This document shows positions 26,434 to 36,600 of a stretch of DNA of 64,000 nucleotides, in pieces. This DNA is from CAZAQV01 sp964487255 (GTDB taxonomy: Bacteria > Myxococcota_A > Polyangia > Polyangiales > CAZAQV01), in assembly GCA_964487255.1 (NCBI GenBank), contig CAZAQV010000026.1:1-64000 (forward strand). The letters run 5' to 3'. A program made the position numbers and the translations under genes. The notes below the pieces were generated by a model, which saw nothing but the letters and a program-made list of their open reading frames with translations, was not told the DNA's origin and made no database searches. Position 1 is the first letter of the stretch, and every line of letters starts with the position of its first letter.

Positions 26434-27090
26434 ATGGGGGCAGAGCGCACACTCGCCACATTGATTGCGAGCTCGAGCGAGCACGGCCACCAGCAAGATG
26501 ACGCGCTACAGGCTGTAGCAGCCGAGGTCGGAGCCATTGCTGAGCGTGCTGCTCGTTCAATGAGCCTTGATGATGCAAGCGCACACGACGTAGCCCAGAA
26601 GGTATCCGCCAAGTTGGTGGAAATCTTGGTTCGTCGCGAATCGGTTACGAACCCAGATTCCTACGTGTGGAGCATGGCCTCGAATGCTGCGCGAGATCTC
26701 CACCGCAAGACAACGCGTGACCGCGCCGGAAAAGACAAGCTGCTCGCGCATGATCAGGTGCTCGGTGAGCCACCCATGGATCCCGAAGCCTACTGGATGG
26801 AAAAGGAGCGCCAAGCGGAGATGGGCGCAATGCTCCGAGCCGCGCTCCACGAAGCACCCGACAACTACCGACGTGCGCTTGAAGAGCATCACCTCAAGGG
26901 TCGCCCTGTCGAGGAGCTCGCCGATGAGAACTATCTCGCACTTGTAGATGCCGGTGAAGTTGACGAAAACGACGACAACTCCGTGGCGAAGGCACGCAAG
27001 AAGGCCCGCAATCGTGCGGACCAGCACATCAAACGCGGGCGCGATTGGCTTCGCAAGTACCTCTCGGAGCATATGGAGGCCAAGTCGTGA
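26434..27090 (+). CDS. ECF-like sigma factor heading the NYN/S16/FHA operon
   Basis: 218 aa. Region 2 is recognisable at about 45-95 (DVAQKVSAKLVEILVRR, then NPDSYVWSMASNAARDLHRK, like the core- and -10-binding helix). A region-4-like part follows at 135-210 (APDNYRRALEEHHLKGRPVE, then a basic helix). The region-4 HTH is interrupted by an acidic insert (DAGEVDENDDNS), so promoter recognition is uncertain. It ends in GTGA overlapping the NYN start. Likely an operon-specific activator; alternatively a sigma-derived adaptor. Confidence 0.7.
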   Translation: MGAERTLATLIASSSEHGHQQDDALQAVAAEVGAIAERAARSMSLDDASAHDVAQKVSAKLVEILVRRESVTNPDSYVWSMASNAARDLHRKTTRDRAGKDKLLAHDQVLGEPPMDPEAYWMEKERQAEMGAMLRAALHEAPDNYRRALEEHHLKGRPVEELADENYLALVDAGEVDENDDNSVAKARKKARNRADQHIKRGRDWLRKYLSEHMEAKS

Positions 27091-28511
27091 AGGGCATCGC
27101 ACTCATCGATTTGGACAACGTGCTCGGCACCATTGATGATCTGGGAGCGGCCTTGCGCATTCTCGAACACGAGCTGCAGCCAAAGGCCGACGACTGGACA
27201 CTGTGCCTCGCTTTCAACACCGAGACGGTTCAACGGCATCAGCTCAGCTACGAGGACGTGCGTTCCTTCGCTCGGAAGGTGAGCACTTTGCTCGGCGACG
27301 ACAGCCCGAACGTCGAGCTCGGCATGTGCCTCTCGATGCCGCAGACCGCCGACACACTTCTCGTCCGATTGCTGCACGAATCACCAACAGAAGACGCCGC
27401 AGGTGACTACCATTACGTCGCGCTGGTATCGAAGGACCAAGGCTTATTTCGCTCGCTCGGTGGAAAGCGGCTCTCCTCCTGGCCTGGGCCACCAAAGTGG
27501 GACCGCAAGCTCAGCCGAGTCTGGGGCCCCAAGGAGCGCTCGCGACGTACGCCGATGCAAATGAAGGGCAAACCGGTTGGACCCGAAGCACCCGCATTCG
27601 ACGTGTTCTACAGCGCATGCGTCGAGTCAAAGTCTGAGGCCGCCTGGGCCGCCGAGAGGAACGTCGATGTTAATCCGTCGCTATCCCTCGTCGAACTGGC
27701 TAGCTGGGTTGAGAAGCGGCCTTGGCTGCTCTCACAGCTCGGGGCTACCACGAGCAGTGTTCGCGGCGTGGCTCGCATGTCGCAGTTGCCTTTAGAGGAG
27801 CTGCACCTCGGGACGTTTTCGAAACGCGAAGGTGTCGAGCTCAAAGGCAAGCTCGATGCTCCACAATCTGCGCGGTCGCCGCAGCCCGCAACAGTTGGTA
27901 TCGGAGCGGTCCACTTTGGGGAGCCAGAAGCGACCGTCGCAAGCACGGTTCCATTCAGCCTCTTTGCCGAGAACTACGACTACGCACTTTCGTCGAGCGG
28001 ACTCGACTCGGGGTCGGCACTCGCCCCGCTTGCTGCCTGGCAGGGCAATGACGCGGAAACTGTGAAGGTCCGCTTTCGTGTGCAGGGAAGTGACCTCGTT
28101 TGTGAAGTTCGCCACGGAGAGGACAAGCAACCCAAACTCTGGTGGCTCCACAACACCGCTGCGAAGTCTGTGCTTCGGCTGCGGTGTGCAGACTTACTAC
28201 CTGGCCAGGTCGATGGGACTGCCTTCGCTCTTCGAAGCAGTGATGCGGCCTATGCCGTCTCACTCTGCGCTCACGTTCCTCCCGAAACAGCTATTCATGT
28301 AGACCGACCCATACCAAAACGAAGCATTGGAGAGGGCTATTGGCTCAGTCCTTCCGGGTCGAGGGTGCCGGTGGCCGTCTTCTGCACGACGCGACCACTA
28401 CAGGCAGGAGAGCAAACATTGACTGTTCCGCTCCATCAGGCGGGTAGACACGTCAGCGTGCGGGATTTACCAAATGATTTCTGGGCCTTGCCCTTGGTGG
28501 TGCCGAAATGA
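27087..28511 (+). CDS. NYN/PIN-like nuclease with C-terminal beta-rich region
   Basis: 474 aa from the GTG that overlaps the sigma stop by 4 nt; an in-frame ATG at 27045 would lie inside the sigma gene. Residues 1-130 match the NYN fold: ALIDLDNVLG (D8, D10, N11), a middle acidic residue in QTADTLL (D89) and VALVSKDQGLFRSLG (D117), the acidic set that binds metal in these RNases. The remaining ~340 residues, partly beta-rich, match nothing I recognise. It probably cleaves RNA. It is first of the effectors behind the sigma-like gene. Confidence 0.72.
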   Translation: MKGIALIDLDNVLGTIDDLGAALRILEHELQPKADDWTLCLAFNTETVQRHQLSYEDVRSFARKVSTLLGDDSPNVELGMCLSMPQTADTLLVRLLHESPTEDAAGDYHYVALVSKDQGLFRSLGGKRLSSWPGPPKWDRKLSRVWGPKERSRRTPMQMKGKPVGPEAPAFDVFYSACVESKSEAAWAAERNVDVNPSLSLVELASWVEKRPWLLSQLGATTSSVRGVARMSQLPLEELHLGTFSKREGVELKGKLDAPQSARSPQPATVGIGAVHFGEPEATVASTVPFSLFAENYDYALSSSGLDSGSALAPLAAWQGNDAETVKVRFRVQGSDLVCEVRHGEDKQPKLWWLHNTAAKSVLRLRCADLLPGQVDGTAFALRSSDAAYAVSLCAHVPPETAIHVDRPIPKRSIGEGYWLSPSGSRVPVAVFCTTRPLQAGEQTLTVPLHQAGRHVSVRDLPNDFWALPLVVPK

Positions 28512-28588
28512 CAAATTCGCAGAAAAAGCGTCAGAAGGTGTCAGATCACCGGCGCGCCCAGCGTCTCTCTCTTGAAGGGTTGTCATGA
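28508..28588 (+). CDS. 26-aa basic micro-ORF linking NYN and S16 genes
   Basis: A 26-codon frame whose ATG overlaps the NYN stop (ATGA, 28508-28511) and whose TGA overlaps the S16 start (ATGA, 28585-28588). The exact 4-nt overlap at both ends, with no frame wasted, argues that it is translated. The peptide is basic (about 8 Lys/Arg/His in the first 20) with a short hydrophobic end. It may only keep ribosomes moving between two large genes, or be a small regulator. The S16 start also has its own AAGGG. Confidence 0.5.
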   Translation: MTNSQKKRQKVSDHRRAQRLSLEGLS

Positions 28589-31083
28589 CCGCGGACCAGA
28601 AACAGAAAGCAACGCTCGAAGGTCTCAGAGAGGCGATGGCTCACCTGTGGCTCGAACTTGGTGAGGCTCGTTGGGATCTCGATGTGGTCCTAAGTGAAGA
28701 AGACCACCAGAGTGCGGTGCCGCTCGCTGAGTTCGACGTTGAAGGTCACGGCGTGCTCAAGGCGTTTCGAACCGATGAGGGAACACTTTGGCGGTACCCT
28801 GATAGGCGCAGCGAGGATGTTCCTGCTTCCGTGACGACTCACACCTGGTCGCTCACAGATGGCGGCGAGTCTTTCGAAACGAAGCTTCACGCCGTCGACC
28901 TGGGACCAGCGGCAAACGTGTGGCGTGGCTATCGTTCGCTGCTGCGAGTTGTGGAGGGCGAGTGTGCGCATCGAGCCACAGACGTTGCTGAGGCTTTGGT
29001 TGCCGACCTGACGCAGGGCCAGATAGCGGAAGCACTTCAGCAAGGCCACGCAGCTTTCGAAGAAGGCGCCGATACCGAAGACGAGACTGAGTCACTGATC
29101 GCGCATGCCCTTCGCATTCGCAACGCCCTCGACGAAGCAGTCTTTGCGATAGCTTCACGAGGCGACGATGTCTCGGCACTGCAGGCTGCGATTAACGACG
29201 CCGACGCAATTCATGCAAAGCACGAATCAGCCGTGCTCTTGCTCGACGAAGAGTTCTACTACGACATTTTCGATGAGCTCCCGACCGAGGGTACCGACTG
29301 GCGCTACACGCGCTTTCGACTCGATGCTCATGTTCCCGCTTTTGTCGTCGCCTCTGGGCTTGAGGCGCTAGAAGAAAAGCCCGTCGCCAAGGTCTTCTCC
29401 CTGGCGGAAGCTCGACAAAAGCGGACCGCCTCGGCGGCCGTTCATGATCAGAAGCTTACTCGCCTCGCCGCTGCAACGTTCGCTGAACCAAGTGTTCAAG
29501 CTGAACCAGAGAGCCCCTGCGCTTGGTGGCGAGGGAGCTCCGAGCCAAGACCGGGGTGTGTGCCCGTTTTGCTGCTAAACGATGCTGCTCAGGCAGGAGT
29601 CATTGCAGAGCTTCGCATCACCGTCGAAGAAGATGTGTCGGAGGCATCGGCTTGGCGCGCCGCGGAGGCACTTCGCCTTTGTGCGAGGCGAGCGATTCGC
29701 GATGCGTACTACGCCACTGCGGCCATCACACCACTTGGTGCAGCCCCCCACCCTTTTGGTGCCCACCGTATTGAGCTCGTGGTCGACAGAACCGCACTCA
29801 AAGATGCTTCGCTGAGCATCGAGGGCGCGTCCCTCGGGCTCGCCGCGGCATCGGCCTTTGCGTCGTTGTGGCTCGGCCAGCCGGTTCCCTCCAATGCCGT
29901 GTGTTGTGCGACAGTGGGAGGCCGACGCTATCTCGGGCAAGTGCGCGGACTCGAAGAAAAGATCCGTGCTGCGGCCTCAAACACAGCTGACCTACGAGTA
30001 CTGGTCGCTGAGGGTTCGGAGACGCTGTCTTTGGAGTCAGGCAAACTTGTACGTGTAGCAGAGGTACGTGCTGCCCTTTCTGAGCTCGGACTCGATTTTG
30101 ATGGCTTCGAAAGTCGCTCTTACGGGTCGATACGTGACCGCAAACGAACCATGGACGGACTCGTCGATGACGTCCGAAACGGCGACCGAAAGAAGCACAA
30201 TGACTCGTGGTCGCAGCTTGGCGACTCTCTGCGCCGAGTCGCGGCAACTTTGCTAGGAGAGGAGTCCTGCACATCGGAGGCGACCGAAGCGCTCTGTTAC
30301 GCGGCACTTGCCTTTTCGCACGCTGGGGAATTGGGCGAGGTGACAGACATCTTGCGTTCACTCAGTCGACCTGAGGGGCTTGGGGTTGAGCTCTGCACGC
30401 TTTACGACATCGTTCGGGTCAACCAGCTTATTGACGAAGAGAAGCTCGCTAATGCGGATGGTCATACAGCGCTGGAACATCTCGAGTCCGGCATCGCTGC
30501 GCTTGCAACCGAAAACCCCGAGAGTGATGTTCGCGGCAGCGCACTTGGAACGCTGGGTCGTGCCTACATGCACCAGCGCATGCTCGCTCAGGCGCTCCCG
30601 CTGCTTGAGCAGGCTGTGGTCTTTCACCAGAGGCACTATCCGTACGAAGTGCCTCGTTCGAGGGTTTATCTGGCGATGTGCCAACGGATGTTGGGGGACC
30701 TCGATCAGGCATCGGAACAGCTCGCGCGGGCAGATCGAGAACTTGCGACGAAGACGCGAAACTATAGCTACGAATACGAGGAGAGCACGCGCGTATACTT
30801 GGAGTACGAGCGAGCACGAGAGTTTGTGGAGCAAAACAACGATCGCGCGGCTCTTGCGGCAACAGACGCGGCTCTCGCAGGTGCGCCCATCTACTGGTGG
30901 CCGACCCTTGGCATCCTGCGTACAAGAGCGTGGGCGCTTACCTCGTTGGGGCTCCAGGCGGACGCAGACGCATGCGTCTCTGAGATGGAGGCCCTGTCGG
31001 TACCACCTGATTCGACTGAGCTACAGGCACGATTTGTGGACGAGGCGAAGGGCCCCGTCATCACCGACGGGCTTGTCTACTAA
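28585..31083 (+). CDS. Lon-like S16 serine protease with C-terminal TPRs
   Basis: 832 aa. Residues about 330-500 resemble the Lon protease (S16) domain without its ATPase: IEGASLGLA (S416, matching Ser of GPSAG), QPVPSNAVCCATVGGRRYLG and the GLEEK motif (K459, matching the catalytic Lys). The Ser-to-Lys distance is 43 residues, exactly as in E. coli Lon. The Pro of GPSAG is Ala here. Residues 1-320 are unassigned and partly helical; 540-830 are TPR-like helices (ALGTLGRAYMHQRMLAQALP, YLAMCQRMLGDLDQASEQL). Cytoplasmic. Followed after 3 nt by the HEPN-FHA gene. Confidence 0.72.
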   Translation: MTADQKQKATLEGLREAMAHLWLELGEARWDLDVVLSEEDHQSAVPLAEFDVEGHGVLKAFRTDEGTLWRYPDRRSEDVPASVTTHTWSLTDGGESFETKLHAVDLGPAANVWRGYRSLLRVVEGECAHRATDVAEALVADLTQGQIAEALQQGHAAFEEGADTEDETESLIAHALRIRNALDEAVFAIASRGDDVSALQAAINDADAIHAKHESAVLLLDEEFYYDIFDELPTEGTDWRYTRFRLDAHVPAFVVASGLEALEEKPVAKVFSLAEARQKRTASAAVHDQKLTRLAAATFAEPSVQAEPESPCAWWRGSSEPRPGCVPVLLLNDAAQAGVIAELRITVEEDVSEASAWRAAEALRLCARRAIRDAYYATAAITPLGAAPHPFGAHRIELVVDRTALKDASLSIEGASLGLAAASAFASLWLGQPVPSNAVCCATVGGRRYLGQVRGLEEKIRAAASNTADLRVLVAEGSETLSLESGKLVRVAEVRAALSELGLDFDGFESRSYGSIRDRKRTMDGLVDDVRNGDRKKHNDSWSQLGDSLRRVAATLLGEESCTSEATEALCYAALAFSHAGELGEVTDILRSLSRPEGLGVELCTLYDIVRVNQLIDEEKLANADGHTALEHLESGIAALATENPESDVRGSALGTLGRAYMHQRMLAQALPLLEQAVVFHQRHYPYEVPRSRVYLAMCQRMLGDLDQASEQLARADRELATKTRNYSYEYEESTRVYLEYERAREFVEQNNDRAALAATDAALAGAPIYWWPTLGILRTRAWALTSLGLQADADACVSEMEALSVPPDSTELQARFVDEAKGPVITDGLVY

Positions 31084-31086
31084 GAC

Positions 31087-32490
31087 ATGCAGGCGCTTCG
31101 GGATAGGGCTGAAGTCTTTCTTGAGCGTCTCGACAAGGAGGCTAACCGCAGTCTCTCGGACTCCGCTGCTGTCGGCGGGATGACGAAACTCGGCATCTGC
31201 CTAGAGGAGATGCTCGAGGCGGCCGTGGGCCAAGCGTGGGGTAGAGACGCACGGGAACTCCACAAGATGATCCGCGACGCCGGGCTCATGCCAAGTGCGG
31301 GCACTTATGTGCGACTGCTTGCTGACCGCCGGATCACGACTTCAAGCTCAGAGCATGTGCTCAGGGAACTTTCCCGTGATGCACGAGCGGGAGACGCGGG
31401 ACTCCTGGGAAGGCTCGTCGAGCTACGAAATGCAAACACGCACCCTCGCGCGCTCCCGGTTCACGCCGACCCGGCAACGGGCGTTCTCCTTCGCGAAGCC
31501 TATGAATGGTTCAGTCGGGTGCTCGCAAGCGTCGGAACGCACGAGCCATCTCCTTCGAAAGAAGAGTACAAGCTCGGCTACATCGAGAAGTTTCTTCGCG
31601 GTGCCTATGATGAGCTTCGCAACGCGTTTCAACTGCCCAGCGACCAGAACTGGGACGGCATCACCGCATTGGTACATCCCGGACAACCGGTTCGCACAAG
31701 TGTCTTTCGCATCGACAAGACTCTGGCGACGTTCGTCGTGGGTCGTCACGACAAATGCGCCCTCTTCATTCGCGATCGCTGCCTGTCAGCTCGTCATGCT
31801 CTGGTCGTCCTTAGCCGACGAGAAGGCGAGCCAACCATCGTGCGTGTCCTGGACCTGGCTTCGACGGACGGTATCTGGACTCAAGAGGGGCGAACCCACA
31901 GCTCCCTGGTGACGGACGGATCGCTGGCAGTAAACCTGGGCAAGTCCGCGTTCTTCGTACTCTTACGGCGGGACATCAGCACTCAGGCCGTGCAACTGCC
32001 GGGCTTTGACGATCTACCCTTTTCGCATCCTCTCGACGAGTTCAACACAACCGAGCACTCGGTTGAACTAGGCCTGTCGGCGCTTCGTGCCGCTGGAAAG
32101 AAAGCGACACTTCTGACCCTTAGTGGGCTCCAGGCGACAACCAATAGCGCTCCCGGCGTGGGCCCAACAGGGCGGTCAGGTCTTCTGGTTTTTCATCAGA
32201 AGGGCTCCGCGGTGCCGGTGATGGTGGAAACCGCACGGCTTCGATCCGGTTGCCTCATCGGTCGCGCGCATCGCTGCCACATCAACCTTGGCAGCGTCCC
32301 ACTCCCCGAACACATCTCGCGAGTTCACGGAATTCTTGTTGAGGTTGCAGGCAGCCCAATGCTCTTCGATCTCGCTTCCACCACCGGTATTCAGGTGAAA
32401 ACGGATCGAGTCGGCTGGGTCGATCTCGACAAACACCCCCGAGATGCGCGACTGGGAGGCACCATCGAACTTGAGTGGCGCTCTTCATAA
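31087..32490 (+). CDS. HEPN-like protein with two FHA domains
   Basis: 467 aa. The N-terminal helical domain (1-150) carries RN-x3-H (LVELRNANTHPRA, R114 to H119), the HEPN ribonuclease signature. Two FHA domains follow: FHA1 about 205-295 (VGRHDKCALFI, LSARHALV, LASTDG) and FHA2 about 375-460 (IGRAHRCHINL, ISRVHGIL, LASTTG), both with the GR, S/xRH and S/T-x-G positions that read phosphothreonine. No Ser/Thr kinase is encoded in the window, so the partner may be a host kinase or a non-phosphorylated ligand. 3 nt after the S16 gene. Confidence 0.75.
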   Translation: MQALRDRAEVFLERLDKEANRSLSDSAAVGGMTKLGICLEEMLEAAVGQAWGRDARELHKMIRDAGLMPSAGTYVRLLADRRITTSSSEHVLRELSRDARAGDAGLLGRLVELRNANTHPRALPVHADPATGVLLREAYEWFSRVLASVGTHEPSPSKEEYKLGYIEKFLRGAYDELRNAFQLPSDQNWDGITALVHPGQPVRTSVFRIDKTLATFVVGRHDKCALFIRDRCLSARHALVVLSRREGEPTIVRVLDLASTDGIWTQEGRTHSSLVTDGSLAVNLGKSAFFVLLRRDISTQAVQLPGFDDLPFSHPLDEFNTTEHSVELGLSALRAAGKKATLLTLSGLQATTNSAPGVGPTGRSGLLVFHQKGSAVPVMVETARLRSGCLIGRAHRCHINLGSVPLPEHISRVHGILVEVAGSPMLFDLASTTGIQVKTDRVGWVDLDKHPRDARLGGTIELEWRSS

Positions 32491-32571
32491 CGACCGCGAG
32501 GAAAAACGCAGAGCAAGTGTCAGATTGGCGGCCGATCACGCGTCTGTCCTAGGAGATGAGTTGCTTCAGCG

Positions 32572-33600
32572 ATGTCGCAAACCCGAGACGGAGCGTGCTC
32601 TATGGACGGTGAGTTTACCGACAGTTCGGTGGATATGCCGGCTCAAAAGCGGGCGCACCACCAGAACATCAAAACTCAAGTTGTCTCGCCGGGCCTCGTA
32701 ACCAACACGACAGAGTTTCTCCGGCGACGCTACGAGGAGATCCGTACGCGAATCAATCCGCTACATTTGGAGGGAACGTGGGACGTGCTCGTCGTGGCGT
32801 ATCATTCGGGTGCATCTCCTGTCATGCTCCGCCTCCGGGCGCAGTCCGAACCAGCGTGTTTCGTGGTCGGCCGTCACACCGAATGCGCACTACCGATCGA
32901 AAGCGACCCTGTACTCTCTCTTCGCCACACGTTGCTCATCGCAAGCCAGAACTCGTCGAGGGGCGTCGTCCTACGCGTGCTCGACCTCTCGTCATCCTGC
33001 GGCATGCTCATGGTGGATGGCCAGCCCGAGCGCTCCATAGCGACAAATGGCTCCCTCGCCGTGCGCATCGGAAACACTGCGTTATTCATTATATATCGTT
33101 CAGAGCTCTCACTGGGTCGGCTCGTGCCCTATCATGCGGTCCCGACCGCTGCGCCTGAGCGCACAACACAGCATAAGCCGGTCGAAGCAGAACTCGAACA
33201 TAAGAGGTCAGTTTCGCCCTTGAAGTCATCGGTGCTGACCATGTCTGACATCGAAGGCGATGGAAGCCCGAGACGGCTGGAGCTCACCTTTGAAGCAAAG
33301 GGCCGTCGTGCACGCATTTTTGTTACCCAAACGCGTTTGCGCTCGGGTTGTCTCATTGGTCGTGACCCGCGCTGCCATATCAGTGCAAACGAAATCTCGT
33401 TTGGCGAGGCAGTCTCCCGGCTTCATTGCCTACTCATCGAAGTAGACGGCAGGCCGACGCTCTTCGACCTCGCCTCAACGAACGGCACTTTGGTTGCCGA
33501 TCGGCCTATCGATCGAATCGTCATTCCCCAGAGCGGAGCACTGCCGGTCAAGCTCGCAGAGCACGGTCACCTCATGGTTGTCCGTCCCATTCCTACCTGA
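32572..33600 (+). CDS. Double FHA-domain protein
   Basis: 342 aa. After ~60 mostly disordered residues come FHA1 (about 85-175; VGRHTECALPI, LSLRHTLL, LSSSCG) and FHA2 (about 245-335; IGRDPRCHIS, VSRLHCLL, LASTNG). The arrangement repeats that of the preceding gene without its HEPN part, so the two are likely duplicates and could form one complex. FHA2 is canonical; FHA1 has drifted at its last motif. The start has only a distant GGAG, so later Met residues (11 or 22) are possible. Its end overlaps the convergent HEPN/LamG gene by 8 nt. Confidence 0.75.
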   Translation: MSQTRDGACSMDGEFTDSSVDMPAQKRAHHQNIKTQVVSPGLVTNTTEFLRRRYEEIRTRINPLHLEGTWDVLVVAYHSGASPVMLRLRAQSEPACFVVGRHTECALPIESDPVLSLRHTLLIASQNSSRGVVLRVLDLSSSCGMLMVDGQPERSIATNGSLAVRIGNTALFIIYRSELSLGRLVPYHAVPTAAPERTTQHKPVEAELEHKRSVSPLKSSVLTMSDIEGDGSPRRLELTFEAKGRRARIFVTQTRLRSGCLIGRDPRCHISANEISFGEAVSRLHCLLIEVDGRPTLFDLASTNGTLVADRPIDRIVIPQSGALPVKLAEHGHLMVVRPIPT

Positions 33601-36600
33601 CAGCCACTTCTTTCCACTCGTCATCCTTGTCTCTGCGCCAGATGTGAGCGGATAATATCTCCCCGGAAAAGTCTCTGTAACCAGGTGCTTCTTGACCGAA
33701 CTGCAGTGTCCAAGCATCAGGCAACAGTTTTCCTCCGATGTCGTTGCGCACCGCCCTTACCTCGCCGTCAACGAAGATCTTGGCCGTTGTTCCGAAGTAC
33801 GCTGCGACAATTGTATACGGCTGCTGAGATGAAGAAAGAGCGCCCAGCTTATAGGTCGACTTCACGGCGAAGGAGCCCCACGTGGTGTCGAAGTCCAATC
33901 TGGGCGAGTCTCCTCCCAATCGAAGTTTGAAGCCGATTCCTGACTTGGGATGAGCTTGAACACAGACCAAGCCAGCAAAGTCTGCGAGCTCTCTCGGTCG
34001 AAGCGTTACTTCGATGACAAAGCCGCCAGCTAGGGCACTTAGAGCAGGGAAAGATGTCTCCGTTGCACAATCCGGGAGAGCAAAAGAATCTTCGCTCATA
34101 GATCTACTTAGACTAGCCAACTCAAAGCCCTCTAGACAGTCTTGCCACTCTGGTTGCCACTCCAACATCCCTGGGCGAAGTCGCGACTCGAGCTCGCTTC
34201 GTGGTGTCGGGGAAGGCACCATCGCGAGGTCGTGCCATGCACGCGCGGCGTCCGTGGCGGTCCCGAAGTTCACAACTCGCTCCAACGCATCTTGAAGGCA
34301 TTCCCGGGGTGCAAGGTTTGGCTGAGAGGTTAGCGCCCCAAACAGTTTCAGGGCTGCCTCACGTTGCAGCCGAGGTTCGATGAGCTTTTCGAATTCCTTG
34401 ACCCCAGAACTATAAGCGTTGCTCAGGTCGCGTTGATCGCGTGCCTCTTCCACAAGCGCGACAAGGCCGGAAATCCGATACCGTCCGACATCCATCCTCT
34501 GCACGCAACTCAGTGCACTGTCCCAGTCGTCATGTCTCGCGTAGATACGCGCAAGATCACGAAGTCGCTCCATCTGCCAATACGCGTCCAAGCCTGCCAG
34601 GATCCGCAGAACACCGTCTTCCCACCGCCTCGCCTCTTCTCGTCGGCCTTCTGACAAGCACCGCGCAATCGTTCCCACCGCTCGTTTCGCAACCGCCTTC
34701 GGTGGCATCTCGTTCGCTGAGACGAGTAGGTCATGAAGGCTTGAAACAGAGCTCGTGTATTCATAGCGAATCGGTCGGCCCATCCCCTCAGGCGCCGCGG
34801 CGCTCAGCTCAACCCAATCGAGTTCTTCCAGCCATCGCGCAAAGTCATTTCGGTAGTCGCTGCCTTTGGCTAAGCGGGCGGCCGCTCGTCCTAGAGGGTG
34901 ATCATCGAGCACGTCGAAGCTGTCCTGATATCGACTAACATTCGTCCCCTCCAAGATGGAGACAAATTGTGTCGACTGACCGTTCCTCGCGGAACGCCCT
35001 AGTTCATTGCAAATGCCCAAGCACAGCTCTTCTTGCTGTGCTTCTTTGAGGTCTACCTGGCCGACCAACCAAGCCAAGCTCTCGAGGTCACAGACCGTAC
35101 TCGCGATCGACATCGCGATGTCGACACCATAATCGTGCAAGCTTCTACAAGCTGCAGCCATGAATGCGGACGCGACTGCACCATATCGTCCTCCACTATC
35201 CTGACGTGCCGGCACGACTCGTCGCAACAGAGCTGTAGCCTCCAGAGCATTCCCGCTGCCCACCGCGAGAAGTGCACAGTAAGCCAGGATGGGGCCGCTA
35301 AGTTCCGATGCAAGCCAGCGTGTAACCCATATATTCGTGCTAGCGAGACTGCTTCCTTGCTCCAACTCTGTAGCCATCGTCTGCCACTTTTCTTTGGCCA
35401 AATGGAGCAACGTTTTCTTATCGGGAATGGCCTTGGGTCGCCCGTCTGCACCATGCTCAAGCGTCAAGTAGTTCCAGCCCTCGAAGACAGTCGTGAGATC
35501 TGAACGAGGTGGTGCACCCTTGCTGTCTCGCCTCTCGTTTCCATCTTCCTGCAGAGTCTGGGGGAGAAGGTCGAGTGCGCGCTGAATCGGTTGGTTACCG
35601 CGCGATTTGAGCGACTGTAGAAGGCCAACTAGCTTTGCGAGTCTGTTCGCGTCGTTCTGAATGGCTAACCTTATTGCGGCCAGTTGCTTCTTGCTTGGTA
35701 CGGCGCCAGCAGTGGCTGCCACAAGCCGAAGAACATCCAAGTCCGTGGGCGGCCAGGCTCGGATAAGCCGTAGACTCTCGACTGCCGAATCCAGAACCTC
35801 CCGCAGCTCAGATTCAAAGGAGGGATCCGCAAACACGATGACGCCGACTGAAGCGCTCCGAGCAACCGCTTCAAGATCGTCGCTGCTCCCCGTTTCGATG
35901 ACTTGTTGTCCTTGTTTCCGGGCGAGCTCTGCAAGATACGACAAGCCTGCACTCTGCGGTCCCAAAACGAGTGCGTTTTGGTGCTCTGCTCGGGTGGCTA
36001 AAAAAGAGTTGAGTGCATGTGCCTGGGGAAGATCGATAACGATGCTTTTGCCGCTCGTTCTCTCACGAAAGGCGAAGAAGGTTGGTTCCAACCTGTAGTC
36101 TCGTCTTGAGCCGACGTAGTTCGCGTAAGAGCCCAGTCGCTGGGACCATGCGATCCGATGCAGCAGCAGTGGCACCCCTTCTTCACACACCACCCAGGGT
36201 TCAAGACTTTTTACCGAACTTCCGTCGTCCCACTTCGCAAAATCGCTGGTTGTCTCAGAAATCCGTCCGGTTCGAAGGTCCTTAATGCTGGACCCCGCCA
36301 GCAAGCGCTGCCACCAGTTCAAACTTCCAACCACCTCGCGCCCGCTGGATGCTTGAAAATCCGTGTAATAGTGAGCCAGTCGGTTCCGGTACAAACGCGC
36401 GGCGTCAAACCGTCCTTCAGTCGTTCCGTCGTGTGTAAAACACTCAGCGGCGCGAAGCATGTACAGCCATGTCCCAAAGCCCGGAGAAAACGCCGACGAA
36501 TCATTCTCCTGAACTGTCTTGCGCACCTTGGTGGGCCACTGGTCGATTCTTTTTCCCCGAAGTTTGACGGCCAGAAGCCACTTCATCAGCACTTCCGTCG

